Shown: positions 34,560 through 45,945, counted from the first letter of the stretch. The stretch: 64,000 nucleotides of DNA from Salvelinus alpinus (GCF_045679555.1 NC_092091.1:84139657-84203656); one strand, 5' to 3'. The notes: generated by a model not told the origin, from the letters alone. Numbers and translations: made by a program.

Positions 34560-34920
34560 GTCTTCCTAAAACTCACTTGCTTCTAGAACTCTCGTCCCCT
34601 TGGAACGCGCCCAAACAAAACTCATCTCCAATACAGAAAAACGTGCAGTCAAAATAAAACTGGGATCCATGGCAACGCACTGGCGAAACGCAAAACATTT
34701 TTGACTGCCCACCATTGAGAATTTCAGCAACCAAGTTGTCCTTACCACGGTCTGATTTCAAGAGGAAACTCCTGCAACATCCGTAGTAACTTTCCACCTC
34801 ACTGCGGAGCTTCTCTCTCTTTTCAGGGTTCACTCGATAGGCATGTTGTTGGATCTGGGCCCAGTCCCCAATGTCATGCTCTAGTACATTTGGGTTGGCA
34901 CTTCTGAGAATGAACCCTGA
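34560..34920 (-). mobile_element. Ty3/gypsy-like retrotransposon polyprotein fragment
   Basis: The minus strand reads NPNVLEHDIGDWAQIQQHAY followed by RVNPEKREKLRSEVESY, the conserved junction between protease and reverse transcriptase of gypsy-type elements. The frame then departs from the family pattern and no reverse-transcriptase active site follows. A relic. Confidence 0.6.
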
Positions 34921-35825
34921 TATTCTAATAGCAGGGCAACAATGTCAATATAATTGTACCCAAAAATGGTCAGCTGGTTGCATAAATAATTATCATTACT
35001 AAATGTTACATAAATTGTAAATATGAAATATGAAAATCAAATGTACACCCCTTTGTTAATATGTATTGGCAATAATTCACTTAATGGTGAGGCATGGAAT
35101 AATAAAACATGTATATAAACACAAACATCTGTCATAATCATATTACTTGTGTTTTTAAACAAGCACCTTATAAACTGCCCAGCAACAACAATGCTGCTGT
35201 TTAGTAGCAATAAATCACTGATATCAATTAGGGGGGAAATCAGGTTGTATGTGCTGTTGAAACTAACACGACTAAAAAAACACATGGAAATGGGAGATAT
35301 ATTTTACCTCACTGGTTAGAGGACAACCTGCAGAAGACAGTCAGCTACATTTTGGAGTGATGCCTTTAAATTTAGAGGTCGCTAAACAAAGGAACGCAAC
35401 ACTTATTTGTCATCACTCATCTATATCATGTTGAAATCATTTGCGTGAGAGTGGGGAGATGAGGTTGCATGTCATGTTAAAACTAACAGCTCAAAAACCA
35501 GATGGAATCTGGGAATAATGTGTACATCACTGGTTAGAGGACAACTTGTAGAAAACAGCTAGCTACATTTTGATTCAAGTGGGTCACCAATGCTGTAAGT
35601 GTAACACAGCTCGTTTTTTGTTAGTCACTTTTTGTTAAATCACATAAATAGTACTGGATATATATATAAATAGCCTGGATTTCCCCCCTGAGGTTAATAT
35701 CCATATCATGCTGAACAGGGGGCAAACGTTTAGTGTTCTACATTGTGACATCATTAAAATATTCCTACTACAATGTTAAAACATTCTACATTGTGACATA
35801 ATTTCATTGATATCATGAAACAACT
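34921..35825. other. 3' flank of the zinc-finger pseudogene
   Basis: AT-rich, no gene. It contains a diverged internal duplication (cactggttagaggacaac at about 35310 and 35529) and, at 35690-35800, sequence shared with the 3' flank of zinc-finger gene 1. Confidence 0.5.
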
Positions 35826-36392
35826 ACTTCATGTATTTTCTGATGTTAGATCACAGATCTTTTATCAGAGTATCTCTTCTCACATTGAGCACAGCTGTGA
35901 GGTTTCTCTCCTGTGTGTTTTTTCTGGTGTAGTCAGATGGCCAGATGAAACAAAACTCTTCCCACATTGACCACAGCTATAAGGCTTCTCTCCTGTGTGA
36001 GTTATCCGGTGTAAAGTCAGCTGGCTGGATGTAGTAAAACTCTTCCCACATTGATTACAGCTGTAAGATTTCTCTCCTGTGTGTGTTATCTGGTGCAATA
36101 TCAAGGAGCTTGACCCAGTAAAACTCTTTTCACATTGATCACAGCTATACGATTTCTCTCCTGTATGTGTTCTCTGGTGTGAAGTCAGCTGGCTAGATGT
36201 ATAAAAACTCTTCACACACTGATCACAGCCATCAGATTTCTCCCCTGTGTGTGTATGCTGGTGTACTATCAGGTTGTTTAGCAGAGTAAAACTCTTCCAA
36301 CATTGATCACAGCTATACGATTTCTCTCCTGTGTGTGTTCTCTTGTGTGTAGTTAGACAGCTAGATGTATAAAAACTCTTCCCACATAACAT
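35826..36392 (-). pseudogene. C2H2 zinc-finger pseudogene, 5'-truncated
   Basis: Reads CGKSFYTSSCLTTHKRTH, CDQCWKSFTLLNN, CDQCVKSFYTSSQ, CDQCEKSFTGSSS, CNQCGKSFTTSSQ and CGQCGKSFVSSGH with TGEK linkers. After GHLTT the frame shifts (a two-base loss relative to paralogues near 35930) giving PEKTHRRETSQ and a stop. The out-of-frame remainder still shows the terminal YSDKRS finger, itself with a taa stop. At 36392 the coding sequence stops inside a finger at a transposon-like junction, so exon 1 and the linker are gone. Confidence 0.85.
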
Positions 36393-36600
36393 ATATTTTT
36401 ATTTGTTTAACACTTGTTTGGTTACTACATGATTCCATATGTGTTATTTCATAGTTTCAATGTCTCCACTATTATTCTACAATGTAGACAATAGTTAAAA
36501 CTGATCCTAGATCTGTACAATGTAGACAATAGTTAAAATAACGAAAAAACATTGAATTTGTAGGTGTGTCCAAACAGTTGACCGGTACTGTATATGCATT
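36393..36600. mobile_element. Tc1-like terminal sequence replacing the 5' end of the pseudogene
   Basis: Contains tttgtttaacacttgtttgg, ttactacatgattccatatg and at the other side taggtgtgtccaaacagttg followed by accggtactgta, both recognisable ends of a salmonid Tc1-like family. It is largely internally deleted. Confidence 0.5.
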
Positions 36601-36604
36601 GTGG

Positions 36605-36828
36605 AGGTGAACTGGTCCTAGATCTGTACAAAGGCATAACATCTCCAGCAGGAACAACTGTCTGTGTTAGAGAACATATAAAACGAACTGATCCTAGATC
36701 TGTACAAAGGCATAACATCTACAGCAGGAACAACTGTCTGTGTTAGAGAACATATAAAACGAACTGATCCTAGATCTGTACAAAGGCATAACATCTACAG
36801 CAGGAACAACTGTCTGTGTTAAAAGGCC
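36605..36828. repeat. 76-bp tandem repeat, 3 copies
   Basis: Unit gaactgatcctagatctgta, caaaggcataacatctacag, caggaacaactgtctgtgtt, agagaacatataaaac. Confidence 0.95.
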
Positions 36829-36958
36829 CAGCTGGATTTAAAATGACGTATTTGAATGTCAAATGATTTGTTTGTCAGTACAAGACAGGGTCTCTGGAGG
36901 CTTGGCCTATTAGTGATAGATTTTTGGAGGGACCCTTGTCCCTACAGCCAATCAGTGA

Positions 36959-37555
36959 GCAGCTTCCCTTCCCCTACATCTCAGGTAGTTCTGTTACTTA
37001 CAACACCCCCCTGCTTTCCTCAACAATGGAACAGCTTCCCTTCCCCTACATCTCAGGCAGTTCTGTTACTCACAACACTCCCCCTGCTTTCCCCAACAAT
37101 GGAACAGCTTCCCTTCCCCTACATCTCAGGCAGTTCTGTTACTCACAACACCCCCCTGCTTTCCCCAACAATGGAACAGCTTCCCTTCCCCTACATCTCA
37201 GGCAGTTCTGTTACTCACAACACCCCCCCTGCTTTCCTCAACTATGGAACAGCTTCCCTTCCCCTACATCTCAGGCAGTTCTGTTACTCACAACACCCCC
37301 CCTGCTTTCCTCAACTATGGAACAGCTTCCCTTCCCCTACATCTCAGGCAGTTCTGTTACTCACAACACCCCCCCTGCTTTCCTCAACTATGGAACAGCT
37401 TCCCTTCCCCTACATCTCAGGCAGTTCTGTTACTCACAACACTCCCACTGCTTTCCTCAACAATGGAACAGCTTCCCTTCCCCTACATCTCAGGCAGTTC
37501 TGTTACTCACAACCCTCCCCCTGCTTTCCTCAACAATGGAACAGCCCACTGAGCT
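36959..37555. repeat. About 72-bp minisatellite, 8 copies
   Basis: Unit cagcttcccttcccctacat, ctcaggcagttctgttactc, acaacaccccccctgctttc, ctcaacaatggaa. The C-run length varies. Three overlapping plus frames are repeat artefacts. Confidence 0.95.
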
Positions 37556-37790
37556 AAAGCCTTGACATTACAAATATGTTTTAAAGGAGCGGGACATTTT
37601 TTACAATGAGGAAATAATATGTCATGTTTTACACGTACCTCAGCCATCATTGTGAATGGTGTCTTATGCAGTGACAAAATTCGTTTTACTGATGCAGTAA
37701 ATCTAATACTTAGGTGTTTTTAGGCATGAAAGGTCTGCGGTGATTCCGTGGTTATAAGTTACTGACCTTGGAATACATTTCTGGCCATGC
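37556..37790. other. Unassigned stretch between arrays
   Basis: No gene or known element recognised. Confidence 0.4.
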
Positions 37791-37799
37791 TGGCAGGGT

Positions 37800-39457
37800 C
37801 TGAATCAAACCCAATGACCACCTGGCACACTGACAGGGTCTGAATCAAACACAATGTCCATCTGGCACACTGACAGGGTCTGAATCAAACCCAATGTCTA
37901 CCTGCCACACTGACAGGGTCTGAATCAAACCCAATGACCACCTGGCACACTGACAGGGTCTGAATCAAACCCAATGTCCACCTGGCACACTGACAGGGTC
38001 TGAATCAAACCCAATGACCACCTGGCACACTGACAGGGTCTGAATCAAACCCAATGTCCACCTGGCACACTGACAGGGTCTGAATCAAACCCAATGACCA
38101 CCTGGCACACTGACAGGGTCTGAATCAAACCCAATGTCCACCTGGCACACTGACAGGTTCTGAATCAAACCCAATGTCCACCTGGCACACTGACCGGGTC
38201 TGAATCAAACCCAATGTCCACCTGGCACACTGACAGGGTCTGAATCAAACCCAATGTCCACCTGGCACACTGACAGGGTCTGAATCAAACCCAATGTCCA
38301 ACTGGCACACTGACAGGAGACAGGGTCTGAATCAAACCCAATGACCACCTGGCACACTGACAGGGTCTGAATCAAACACAATGTCCATCTGGCACACTGA
38401 CAGGGTCTGAATCAAACCCAATGTCTACCTGCCACACTGACAGGGTCTGAATCAAACCCAATGACCACCTGGCACACTGACAGGGTCTGAATCAAACCCA
38501 ATGTCCACCTGGCACACTGACAGGGTCTGAATCAAACCCAATGACCACCTGGCACACTGACAGGGTCTGAATCAAACCCAATGTCCACCTGGCACACTGA
38601 CAGGGTCTGAATCAAACCCAATGACCACCTGGCACACTGACAGGGTCTGAATCAAACCCAATGTCCACCTGGCACACTGACAGGTTCTGAATCAAACCCA
38701 ATGTCCACCTGGCACACTGACCGGGTCTGAATCAAACCCAATGTCCACCTGGCACACTGACAGGGTCTGAATCAAACCCAATGTCCACCTGGCACACTGA
38801 CAGGGTCTGAATCAAACCCAATGTCCAACTGGCACACTGACAGGAGACAGGGTCTGAATCAAACCCAATGACCACCTGGCACACTGACAGGGTCTGAATC
38901 AAACCCAATGACCACCTGGCACACTGACAGGGTCTGAATCAAACCCAATGTCCACCTGGCACACTGACAGGGTCTGAATCAAACCCAATGTCCACCTGGA
39001 ACACTGACAGGGTCTGAATCAAACCCAATGTCCACCTGGCACACTGACAGGGTCTGAATCAAACCCAATGTCTACCTGGCACACTGACAGGGTCTGAATC
39101 AAACCCAATGTCCACCTGGCACACTGACAGGGTCTGAATCAAACCCAATGTCCACCTGGCACACTGACAGGGTCTGAATCAAACCCCATGTCCACCTGGC
39201 ACACTGACAGGGTCTGAATCAAACCCAATGACCACCTGGCACACTCAGGGTCTGAATCAAACCCAATGTCCACCTGGCACACTGACAGGGTCTGAATCAA
39301 ACCCAATGTCCACCTGGCACACTGACAGGGTCTGAATCAAACCCCATGTCCACCTGGCACACTGACAGGGTCTGAATCAAACCCAATGACCACCTGGCAC
39401 ACTCAGGGTCTGAATCAAACCCAATGTCCACCTGGCACACTGACAGGGTCTGAATGT
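37800..39457. repeat. 40-bp minisatellite, about 41 copies, with 527-bp higher-order duplication
   Basis: Unit cacctggcacactgacaggg, tctgaatcaaacccaatgwc. Marker variants (caggttctga, ccgggtctga, gacaggagacaggg) recur at a spacing of 527 bp between 37.8-38.33 and 38.33-38.85 kb. Confidence 0.97.
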
Positions 39458-39522
39458 TAAGGGGAGGGAAGATGGTCAAGATGGTGATGATTATTGTTGT
39501 TCTACTGCCTGATTGTTAAAAA

Positions 39523-39664
39523 AGCTTTGTTAAAGAACAAGAAGACCCTCACACTGTTTACAAAAGCTTTGTTAAAGAACAAGAAGACCTGCACACTGTT
39601 TACAAAAGCTTTGTTAAAGAACAAGAAGGCCTGCACACTGTTTACAAAAGCTTTGTTTAATCAG
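39523..39664. repeat. 42-bp tandem repeat, about 3.5 copies
   Basis: Unit gctttgttaaagaacaagaa, gacctgcacactgtttacaa, aa. Confidence 0.95.
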
Positions 39665-39989
39665 CACAACAGTTTTCAGCTGTTCTATCATTATTGCAAA
39701 AGGGTTTTCTAATGATCAATTAGCCTTTTAAAATGATACACTTGGATTAGCTAACACAACATCCATTGTAACACAGGAGTGATGGTTGCTGATAATGGGC
39801 CTCTGTACGTCTATGTAGATATTCCATAAAACAATCAGCCGTTTCCAGCTACAATAGTCATTTACAACATTAACAATGTCAACACTGTATTTCTGATCAA
39901 TTTGGTGTTATTTTAATGGACAAAAAATTTGATTTTCTTTCAAAAACAAGGACATTTCTAAGTGACCCCAAACTTTTGAACGGAAGTGT
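39665..39989. mobile_element. Tc1-like transposon 3' end
   Basis: Ends ctaagtgaccccaaactttt, gaacggaagtgta, the terminal inverted repeat of a common salmonid Tc1-like family, preceded by its usual AT-rich 3' part (ccataaaacaatcagccgtt). No transposase remains. Confidence 0.65.
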
Positions 39990-39990
39990 A

Positions 39991-40266
39991 CATCTACATG
40001 ATGTATTGTTACACCATGTAGGAGCAGTATAGACCTAGTCTGTTCATTATATACATCTACATGATGTATTGTTACACCATGTAGGAGCAGTATAGACCTA
40101 GTCTGTTCATTATATACATCTACATGATGTATTGTTACACCATATAGGAGCAGTATAGACCTAGTCTGTTCATTATATACATCTACATGATGTATTGTTA
40201 CACCATGTAGGAGCAGTATAGACCTAGTCTGTTCATTATATACATCTACATGATGTATTGTTACAC
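39991..40266. repeat. 63-bp minisatellite, about 4.4 copies, split by a SINE
   Basis: Unit catctacatgatgtattgtt, acaccatgtaggagcagtat, agacctagtctgttcattat, ata. The last copy resumes at 40399-40424 after the insertion. Confidence 0.95.
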
Positions 40267-40398
40267 ATTTACATTTACATTTAAGTCATTTAGCTGACGC
40301 TCTTATCCAGAGCGACTTACAAATTGGAAAGTTCATACATATTCATCCTGGTCCCCCCGTGGGGAATGAACCCACAACCCTGGCGTTGCATCTGCTCC
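40267..40398. mobile_element. SINE-like insertion with 6-bp target duplication
   Basis: Contains tacatttaagtcatttagct, gacgctcttatccagagcga, cttac and, reversed, a tRNA-like head (gaacccacaaccctggcgtt gca). It is flanked by ttacac at 40261-40266 and 40399-40404. Excising one ttacac plus the element restores the minisatellite unit exactly. Confidence 0.8.
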
Positions 40399-40599
40399 TT
40401 ACACCATGTAGGAGCAGTATAGAATGACAGTAGCTGGCTACTTATTTAGATTTAGTTTGACCTAATGAAACTGCGTTAAATGTGCTGTAGTAAAATAAAA
40501 TGTATTCGCACTAATCAATCAACACATTCCTGTCTTTGTATGTCTCAATATAATAGCATTATTTAATGAAATCCATTTCCTCAACTGCATTTCCCACTC

Positions 40600-40770
40600 C
40601 AGTCGGCAGACGGCGATGTTGCTATCTGCATTTCCCACTCCAGTCAGCAGAGCCAGCGATGCTGCTATCGTGACGTATAATGTAGTGGACGGTTCATCAA
40701 AAACAACAAGTCAACCACCTCGGTAGCTTGCTAGCCAACGTAGCCGTAAGATTCAAGCTGTTTTTACGCT
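40600..40770 (+). promoter_or_regulatory. Promoter-proximal block of zinc-finger gene 3
   Basis: Holds a doubled atttcccactccagtc segment, then tgacgtataatgtagtggac at 40671 and caaccacctcggtagcttg, in the same order as in genes 1 and 2. Confidence 0.6.
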
Positions 40771-40935
40771 TTCGGTGTATATTAGCTGCCGTGTTTTAGA
40801 CACACTTCTATCGTATCTACTTGTTAACCTACTTAATTTAGTGTTACGTTATTTTTTATTAGTCAGATATAGTAGCTGGCTGGTTAAATTAGCACTAGCT
40901 TAGTCGCTAATGATAGCTAGCTAATATCCCCGAAC

Positions 40936-41212
40936 ATGAGGTCAGTAAGCTTCTCCCCTCCTGCTAAAGAAGAAGGGGTCTGCTGGACGGAGAAAGAAGC
41001 TCTGGGGCTGAACATTGTAGTGAAAGAGGAGGAGGATATCACAGTTAAAAAATAAATTGAGGGTGAGGCTGTTACAGTGAAAGAGGAAGACGCGTTCACA
41101 GTGAAAGAGGAGGATGAGAAAGAGGATGCCGTTTTTGACGTGAAGAAGGAAGGGGAGATTTCTGTCACATTGAAAGATGAAGAGGTGGAGATAGGAGATC
41201 TGATTTACATCA
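40936..41212 (+). CDS. C2H2 zinc-finger gene 3, exon 1 (premature stop)
   Basis: ATG at 40936 opens MRSVSFSPPAKEEGVCWTEK and the acidic module. An in-frame taa at 41053-41055 follows VKEEEDITVKK, where paralogues continue with a coding codon and VEGEAVTV. After the stop the same frame goes on cleanly (IEGEAVTVKEEDAFTVKEED to GDLIYI) to donor catca|gtaagt at 41212. The only lesion is one nonsense codon. Translation might restart downstream or the allele may be null. Confidence 0.8.
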
Positions 41213-41906
41213 GTAAGTACCGCCTTAACTTGTGTTTTCACTTTGGATATTCGGAGTTGGCTCGTCAATACCTCATCAAGGGAGGGCCCTAGGATGATGA
41301 CTGATATGTCTAGAATCAGACGACGTAGAGAGCAAGCTACCCCTTGTTTTCTCCGTTCCGTTTTCAAAAAGTGACTTAACATATATATTTGAGAAGGGTC
41401 TATCTGGGGGCCACGGCATGTAGTGATTTTAATGTAGTTATGATTTACTACACACAGTGCCCCCCAATAGTGCCATGCGAGAGTTGGGTTGGCTACACCA
41501 ACGATTATGGATATACTGACAATAAGTCTCTGCCCTAACAAGCGGAGTCGTTGTCCACAAAGCGGCACTGTGGGTTGTCTAGCTCCCGCCTATCCTTTCT
41601 TTGGATTGGTGGATACATCTTATTATTGTTATCTATTGTTTATATTCTATGAGGGTTGTTGTCGTCAACCGCCTGTATTCAATGGAGAGAGATGCTAAGC
41701 TACTAGCATGAATATGCATAGCGATCTGGAGACAACTCCTATAGTGTTTTTTATCAAAGTTGTCGGTATGTCACGTGTCCACATAACAATTTAAGAATTA
41801 CGACACTTCTGTTAGATCAAGTAAACCTCACGTAGCAAATAAGCCATTCATTTTGTTGTTGACCAAATTCAACACTTTCCACATTGGGTTGATAATTGTT
41901 TCCACT

Positions 41907-42680
41907 AGAGAGAGAACCAATTGGGTACAACCTACTGTAACCTACTGGCATGACCTAGAGAGAAAACCAATTGGGTACAACCTACTGTAACCTACTGACA
42001 TGACCTAGAGAGAGAACCAATTGGGTACAACCTACTGTAACCTACTGGCATGACCTAGAGAGAAAACCAATTGGGTACAACCTACTGTAACCTACTGACA
42101 CGACCTAGAGAGAAAACCAATTGGGTACAACCTACTGTAACCTACTGACATGACCTAGAGAGAGAACCAATTGGGTACAACCTACTGTAACCTACTGGCA
42201 TGACCTAGAGAGAAAACCAATTGGGTACAACCTACTGTAACCTACTGACATGACCTAGAGAGAAAACCAATTGGGTACAACCGACTGTAACCTACTGGCA
42301 TGACCTAGAGAGAGAACCAATTGGGTACAACCTACTGTAACCTACTGACATGACCTAGAGAGAAAACCAATTGGGTACAACCTACTGTAACCTACTGACA
42401 CGACCTAGAGAGAACCAATTGGGTACAACCTACTGTAACCTACTGACACGACCTAGAGAGAACCAATTGGGTACAACCTACTGTAACCTACTGACACGAC
42501 CTAGAGAGAACCAATTGGGTACAACCTACTGTAACCTACTGACACGACCTAGAGAGAAAACCAATTGGGTACAACCTACTGTAACCTACTGGCATGACCT
42601 AGAGAGAAAACCAATTGGGTACAACCTACTGTAACCTACTGGCATGACCTAGAGAGAGAACCAATTGGGTACAACTTACT
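41907..42680. repeat. 48-50-bp minisatellite, about 16 copies
   Basis: Unit ctagagagaaaaccaattgg, gtacaacctactgtaaccta, ctgacatgac. Copies around 42400-42540 lack two bases (gagagaacc), which brings the period to 48 and opens a short plus-strand frame. Confidence 0.95.
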
Positions 42681-43074
42681 GTAATTGCATGAGAAAATAA
42701 TGGTACCAGTCAAAAGTCTCCATGACTCTGCCGTTGTGCTGTATAATTTGTGAATTTTGTCGCTTGTATAATAAAGGACTATCATTTGTCCCAACATCAC
42801 AGGCCACAGACTTTGATAAAGACTTCCAAAAGTTTTTCCACAGTTTGAGATCGACTGAGTTTTTTTAATGGGGTTTCTCCCTGTGCACCTGCCAATGTAA
42901 ATCCATTGAACGAGACAAGTTACCAGACAGGACATATTGCTGATGCTCTTCCTATTGATAACCCGAATGACAATTAACTTGTGGGTGGTGGTCGTGATGA
43001 CGGCCTATTCGATGACGTCCATCGGGATTCCCCCCCAAAAAAGAAGACGCTCTGGATTGATCACTGGAGTCAGA

Positions 43075-43140
43075 TGTGAAGGAGGAGGTTGATCATCAGG
43101 AGTCAGATGTGAAGGAGGAGGTTGATCATCAGGAGGTTGA
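43075..43140. repeat. 33-bp direct repeat, 2 copies
   Basis: ggaggaggttgatcatcagg followed by agtcagatgtgaa, tandem, immediately before the transposase fragment. Confidence 0.8.
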
Positions 43141-44040
43141 TGGCCACATCAGTGAATCATACTTTTTGGAGAAATGTCCTCTGGTCTGATGAAACAAATA
43201 TAGAACTGTTTGGCCATAATGACCATCGTTATGTTTGGAAGAAAAAGGGAGAGGCTTGCAAGCCAAAGCTCACCATCCCAAATGTGAAGCATGGCGGTGG
43301 CAGCATCATGTTGTGGGGGTGTTTTGCTGCAGGAGAGAGTAGTGCACTTCACAAAATAGATGGCATCATGAGGTGGGGAAATTATGTGGATATATTGAAG
43401 CAAAATCTCAAGACATCAGTCAGGAAGTTAAAGCTTGGTCGCACATGGGTCTTCCAAATGGACAATGACCCCAAGCATACTTCCAAAGTTGTGGCAAAAT
43501 GGCATAAGGACAACAAAGTCAAGGTATTGGAGTGGCCATCACAAAGCCCTGACCTCAATCGTATAGAAAATTTGTGGGCAGAACTGAAAAAGCGTGTGCG
43601 AGCAAGGAGGCCTAGAAACCTGACACAGTTTCACCAGCTCTGTCAGGCGGAATGGGCCAAAATGCACCCAACTTATTGTGGGAAGCTTGTGGAGGGCTAA
43701 CCGCAATGTTTGACCCAAGTTAAACAATTTTAAGGCAATGCTACCAAATACTAATTGAGTGTAGGTAAACTTCTGACGCACTGGGAATTTGATGACATAA
43801 AAGCTGAAATAAATCATTCTCTCTACCATTATTTTGACATTTCACATTCTTAAAATAAAGTGGTGATCCTAACTGACCTAAGACAGGGAATTTTTACTAG
43901 GATTAAATGTCAGGAATTGTGATGAGATTAAATGTATTTGGCTCAGGTGTATGTAAACTTTCGACTTACATTTACATTTAAGTCATTTAGCAGACGCTCT
44001 TATCCAGAGCGACTTACACATTGGAAAGACTTCAACTGTA
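43140..44040 (+). mobile_element. Sleeping Beauty/Tdr-type Tc1 transposon, 3' half
   Basis: The open frame to 43700 encodes the catalytic half of a Tc1-like transposase. Landmarks are FWRNVLWSDET with the first Asp, GHNDHRYVWKKKGEACKP, the glycine-rich KHGGGSIMLWGCFAA, VFQMDNDPKHTS with the second Asp, and SPDLNRIENLWAELKKR with the Glu, so the DDE triad is intact. The DNA-binding half and left terminus are missing; homology starts at about 43149. The right inverted/direct repeat region (ttgagtgtaggtaaacttct and ctcaggtgtatgtaaacttt) is present and interrupted by a 60-bp insertion. It lies in the sense direction in the intron of zinc-finger gene 3. Confidence 0.9.
43968..44027. mobile_element. 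60-bp insertion in the transposon right end
   Basis: acatttacatttaagtcatt, tagcagacgctcttatccag, agcgacttacacattggaaa, flanked by gactt on both sides (43963-43967 and 44028-44032). Same sequence family as the SINE-like insertion at 40267-40398. Confidence 0.75.
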
Positions 44041-44982
44041 GGTACCGTTACTGTGTTAAAAACAGAGGCTGTTGTGGGACTGATGTGTGTGGTGTTAAAG
44101 GGGAAATCTGACATTTGTTTCTAAACATTGGAGTAAAAATATAATGACAGCTTTGTTATTGTTTCAACTGCAGATTGGTTGTTTGTTGCGTGGCTTTTTT
44201 AAAGGGGCAACCTAGGTTTTAAACAGAAACAAAATGGCAGCCCAGAGATCTGAGCTGTGTTGGAATACTCATACTAACTGTACTATTTGTTGACGTACAT
44301 TGAGTTTGTAGTATGCTTATTGGTCGTAGTATGATATAGTTGGTTTAGCCAAAAGTTCCCTGGTAAGCAAGCATTTCTAAACTTTATTCACTGTTATGGG
44401 GTACTATTTTGGTGTGATGTCATTATGGGGTATTGTGATGTCATTATGGGGTATTGTGATGTCATTATGGGGTATTGTCTGAAGATAGATCATTTAAAAA
44501 AAAAAATCATCCATTTTAGAATAATAGCCAAAGAACATTTTACTGGTTGAAGTCGTTTTTAAATACAAAGTAGTACATTTGACAAAAACATAAACATTAT
44601 ATTAATCAGGACATTCAAATGAACCTTACAATTATAATCCAAAGTAGTGTGAAATGCACTCATAAGTAACCTGGAAATGGAGGCTATATCTGCTGTCAGC
44701 CTATGAGAACTCCCCTGAGTTTACCCCCACGGTGGTGAATTAGTGAATAGACACAGAGCTTAATGTGAGTTTCCTTGAGTAGCACTCCTGATCTTGCACT
44801 GATAGTGTGTTGTCATATTCAGAATACATTGTGGAAAAACTAAAATCTTTGCTCACCTTTTTTGCTCCAGGCAGATATACAACATCCATAACTAGTGGTT
44901 TCTGCATTATCAGGGAGGTGTTTCTGCAACCAAATTGCTGTTATGGGCCTTTAACCATCTGTCTGACTTGTTGTTCACACAG

Positions 44983-45857
44983 GAGAGAGACGTGACTATC
45001 GTGGATCCTCTGGGGAGCCTCAACAACATCATGATGCTAACGAGGCAGAGACGAGTCTCTCCAGATCATATCACCTCAAGAAACACCAGAGGAGACCCAC
45101 AGGGAAGAAATCTCACTGCTCTGACTGTGGGAAAGGTTGCAAATCTTCATCAGAACTTAAAATACACCAGCGAGTACACACAGGAGAGAAATCTCACCAC
45201 TGTTTTGATTGTGGGAAGAGTTACTTAAGATCAGAATCACTAAAAGTACACATGAGAATTCACACTGGAGAGAAACCTTATAGCTGTGATCAATGTGGGA
45301 AGAGGTTTAATCACTCAAGCTGCCTGATAGTACATCTGAGAGCACACACAGGAGAGAAACCTTATAGCTGTGATCAATGTGGGAAGATGTTTAATCACTC
45401 AAGCTGCCTGATAGTACATCTGAGAGCACACACCGGAGAGAAACCTTACCACTGCTCTGACTGCGGAAAGAGTTTTGTTAGTTCAACAGATTTAAAATCA
45501 CACCAGAAAATACACATAGTAGAGAAACCTTTTAACTGTACTCAATGTGGGAAGAGGTTTAATCACTCAAGCTGGCTGATAGTACATCTGAGAGCACACA
45601 CAGGAGTGAAACCTTATAGCTGTGATCAATGTGGGAAGAGATGTGTTACATCTAGCCATCTGACTATACACCAGAGAACACACACAGGAGAGAAATCTTA
45701 TAGCTGTAGTCAATGTGGGAAGAGTTTTATTCAGTCAAGCAGCCTGGTATCACACCAGAGAACACACACAGGAGAGAAATCTCATAGCTGTGATCAATGT
45801 CACAAGAGATACTCTGATAAAAGATCTCTGATCAAACATCAGAAAATACATACATGA
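44983..45857 (+). CDS. C2H2 zinc-finger gene 3, exon 2 (nine fingers)
   Basis: Starts after acceptor ttgttcacacag with RERRDYRGSSGEPQQHHD. The frame is open to tga at 45855-45857. Nine complete fingers: [104 protein letters not shown] and CDQCHKRYSDKRS. Three FNHSS fingers are near-identical, indicating internal finger duplication. The first finger keeps CxxC, unlike gene 1. One linker is HIVEK instead of HTGEK. Probable DNA-binding protein, but exon 1 carries a stop. Confidence 0.88.
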
Positions 45858-45945
45858 AGTAGTTGTTTTATGATATCAATGAAATTATGTCACAATGTAG
45901 AATGTTTTAACATTGTAGTAGGAATACAAAGGATTTGAATTTGTT
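45858..45945 (+). other. 3' region of zinc-finger gene 3
   Basis: tagttgttttatgatatcaa, tgaaattatgtcacaatgta and gaatgttttaacattgtagt are the reverse complement of the unit found in the 3' regions at 22.4 and 35.8 kb, present once here. The 22-kb copy has expanded to a 48-bp array. Confidence 0.7.

Larger units (their letters stand above)
41213..44982 (+). other. Intron of zinc-finger gene 3
   Basis: 3.8-kb intron holding a 50-bp array, a Sleeping Beauty-type transposon half and AT-rich sequence homologous to the intron of gene 1 (about 44100-44230 against the reverse complement of 24770-25050). 44400-44480 has four short direct repeats of gtcattatggggtattgtgat type. Confidence 0.7.

Noticed and set aside
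36856-37565. Proline-rich frames over the 72-bp array
   Set aside because: Three plus frames overlap with the same repeated peptides; this is an array artefact.
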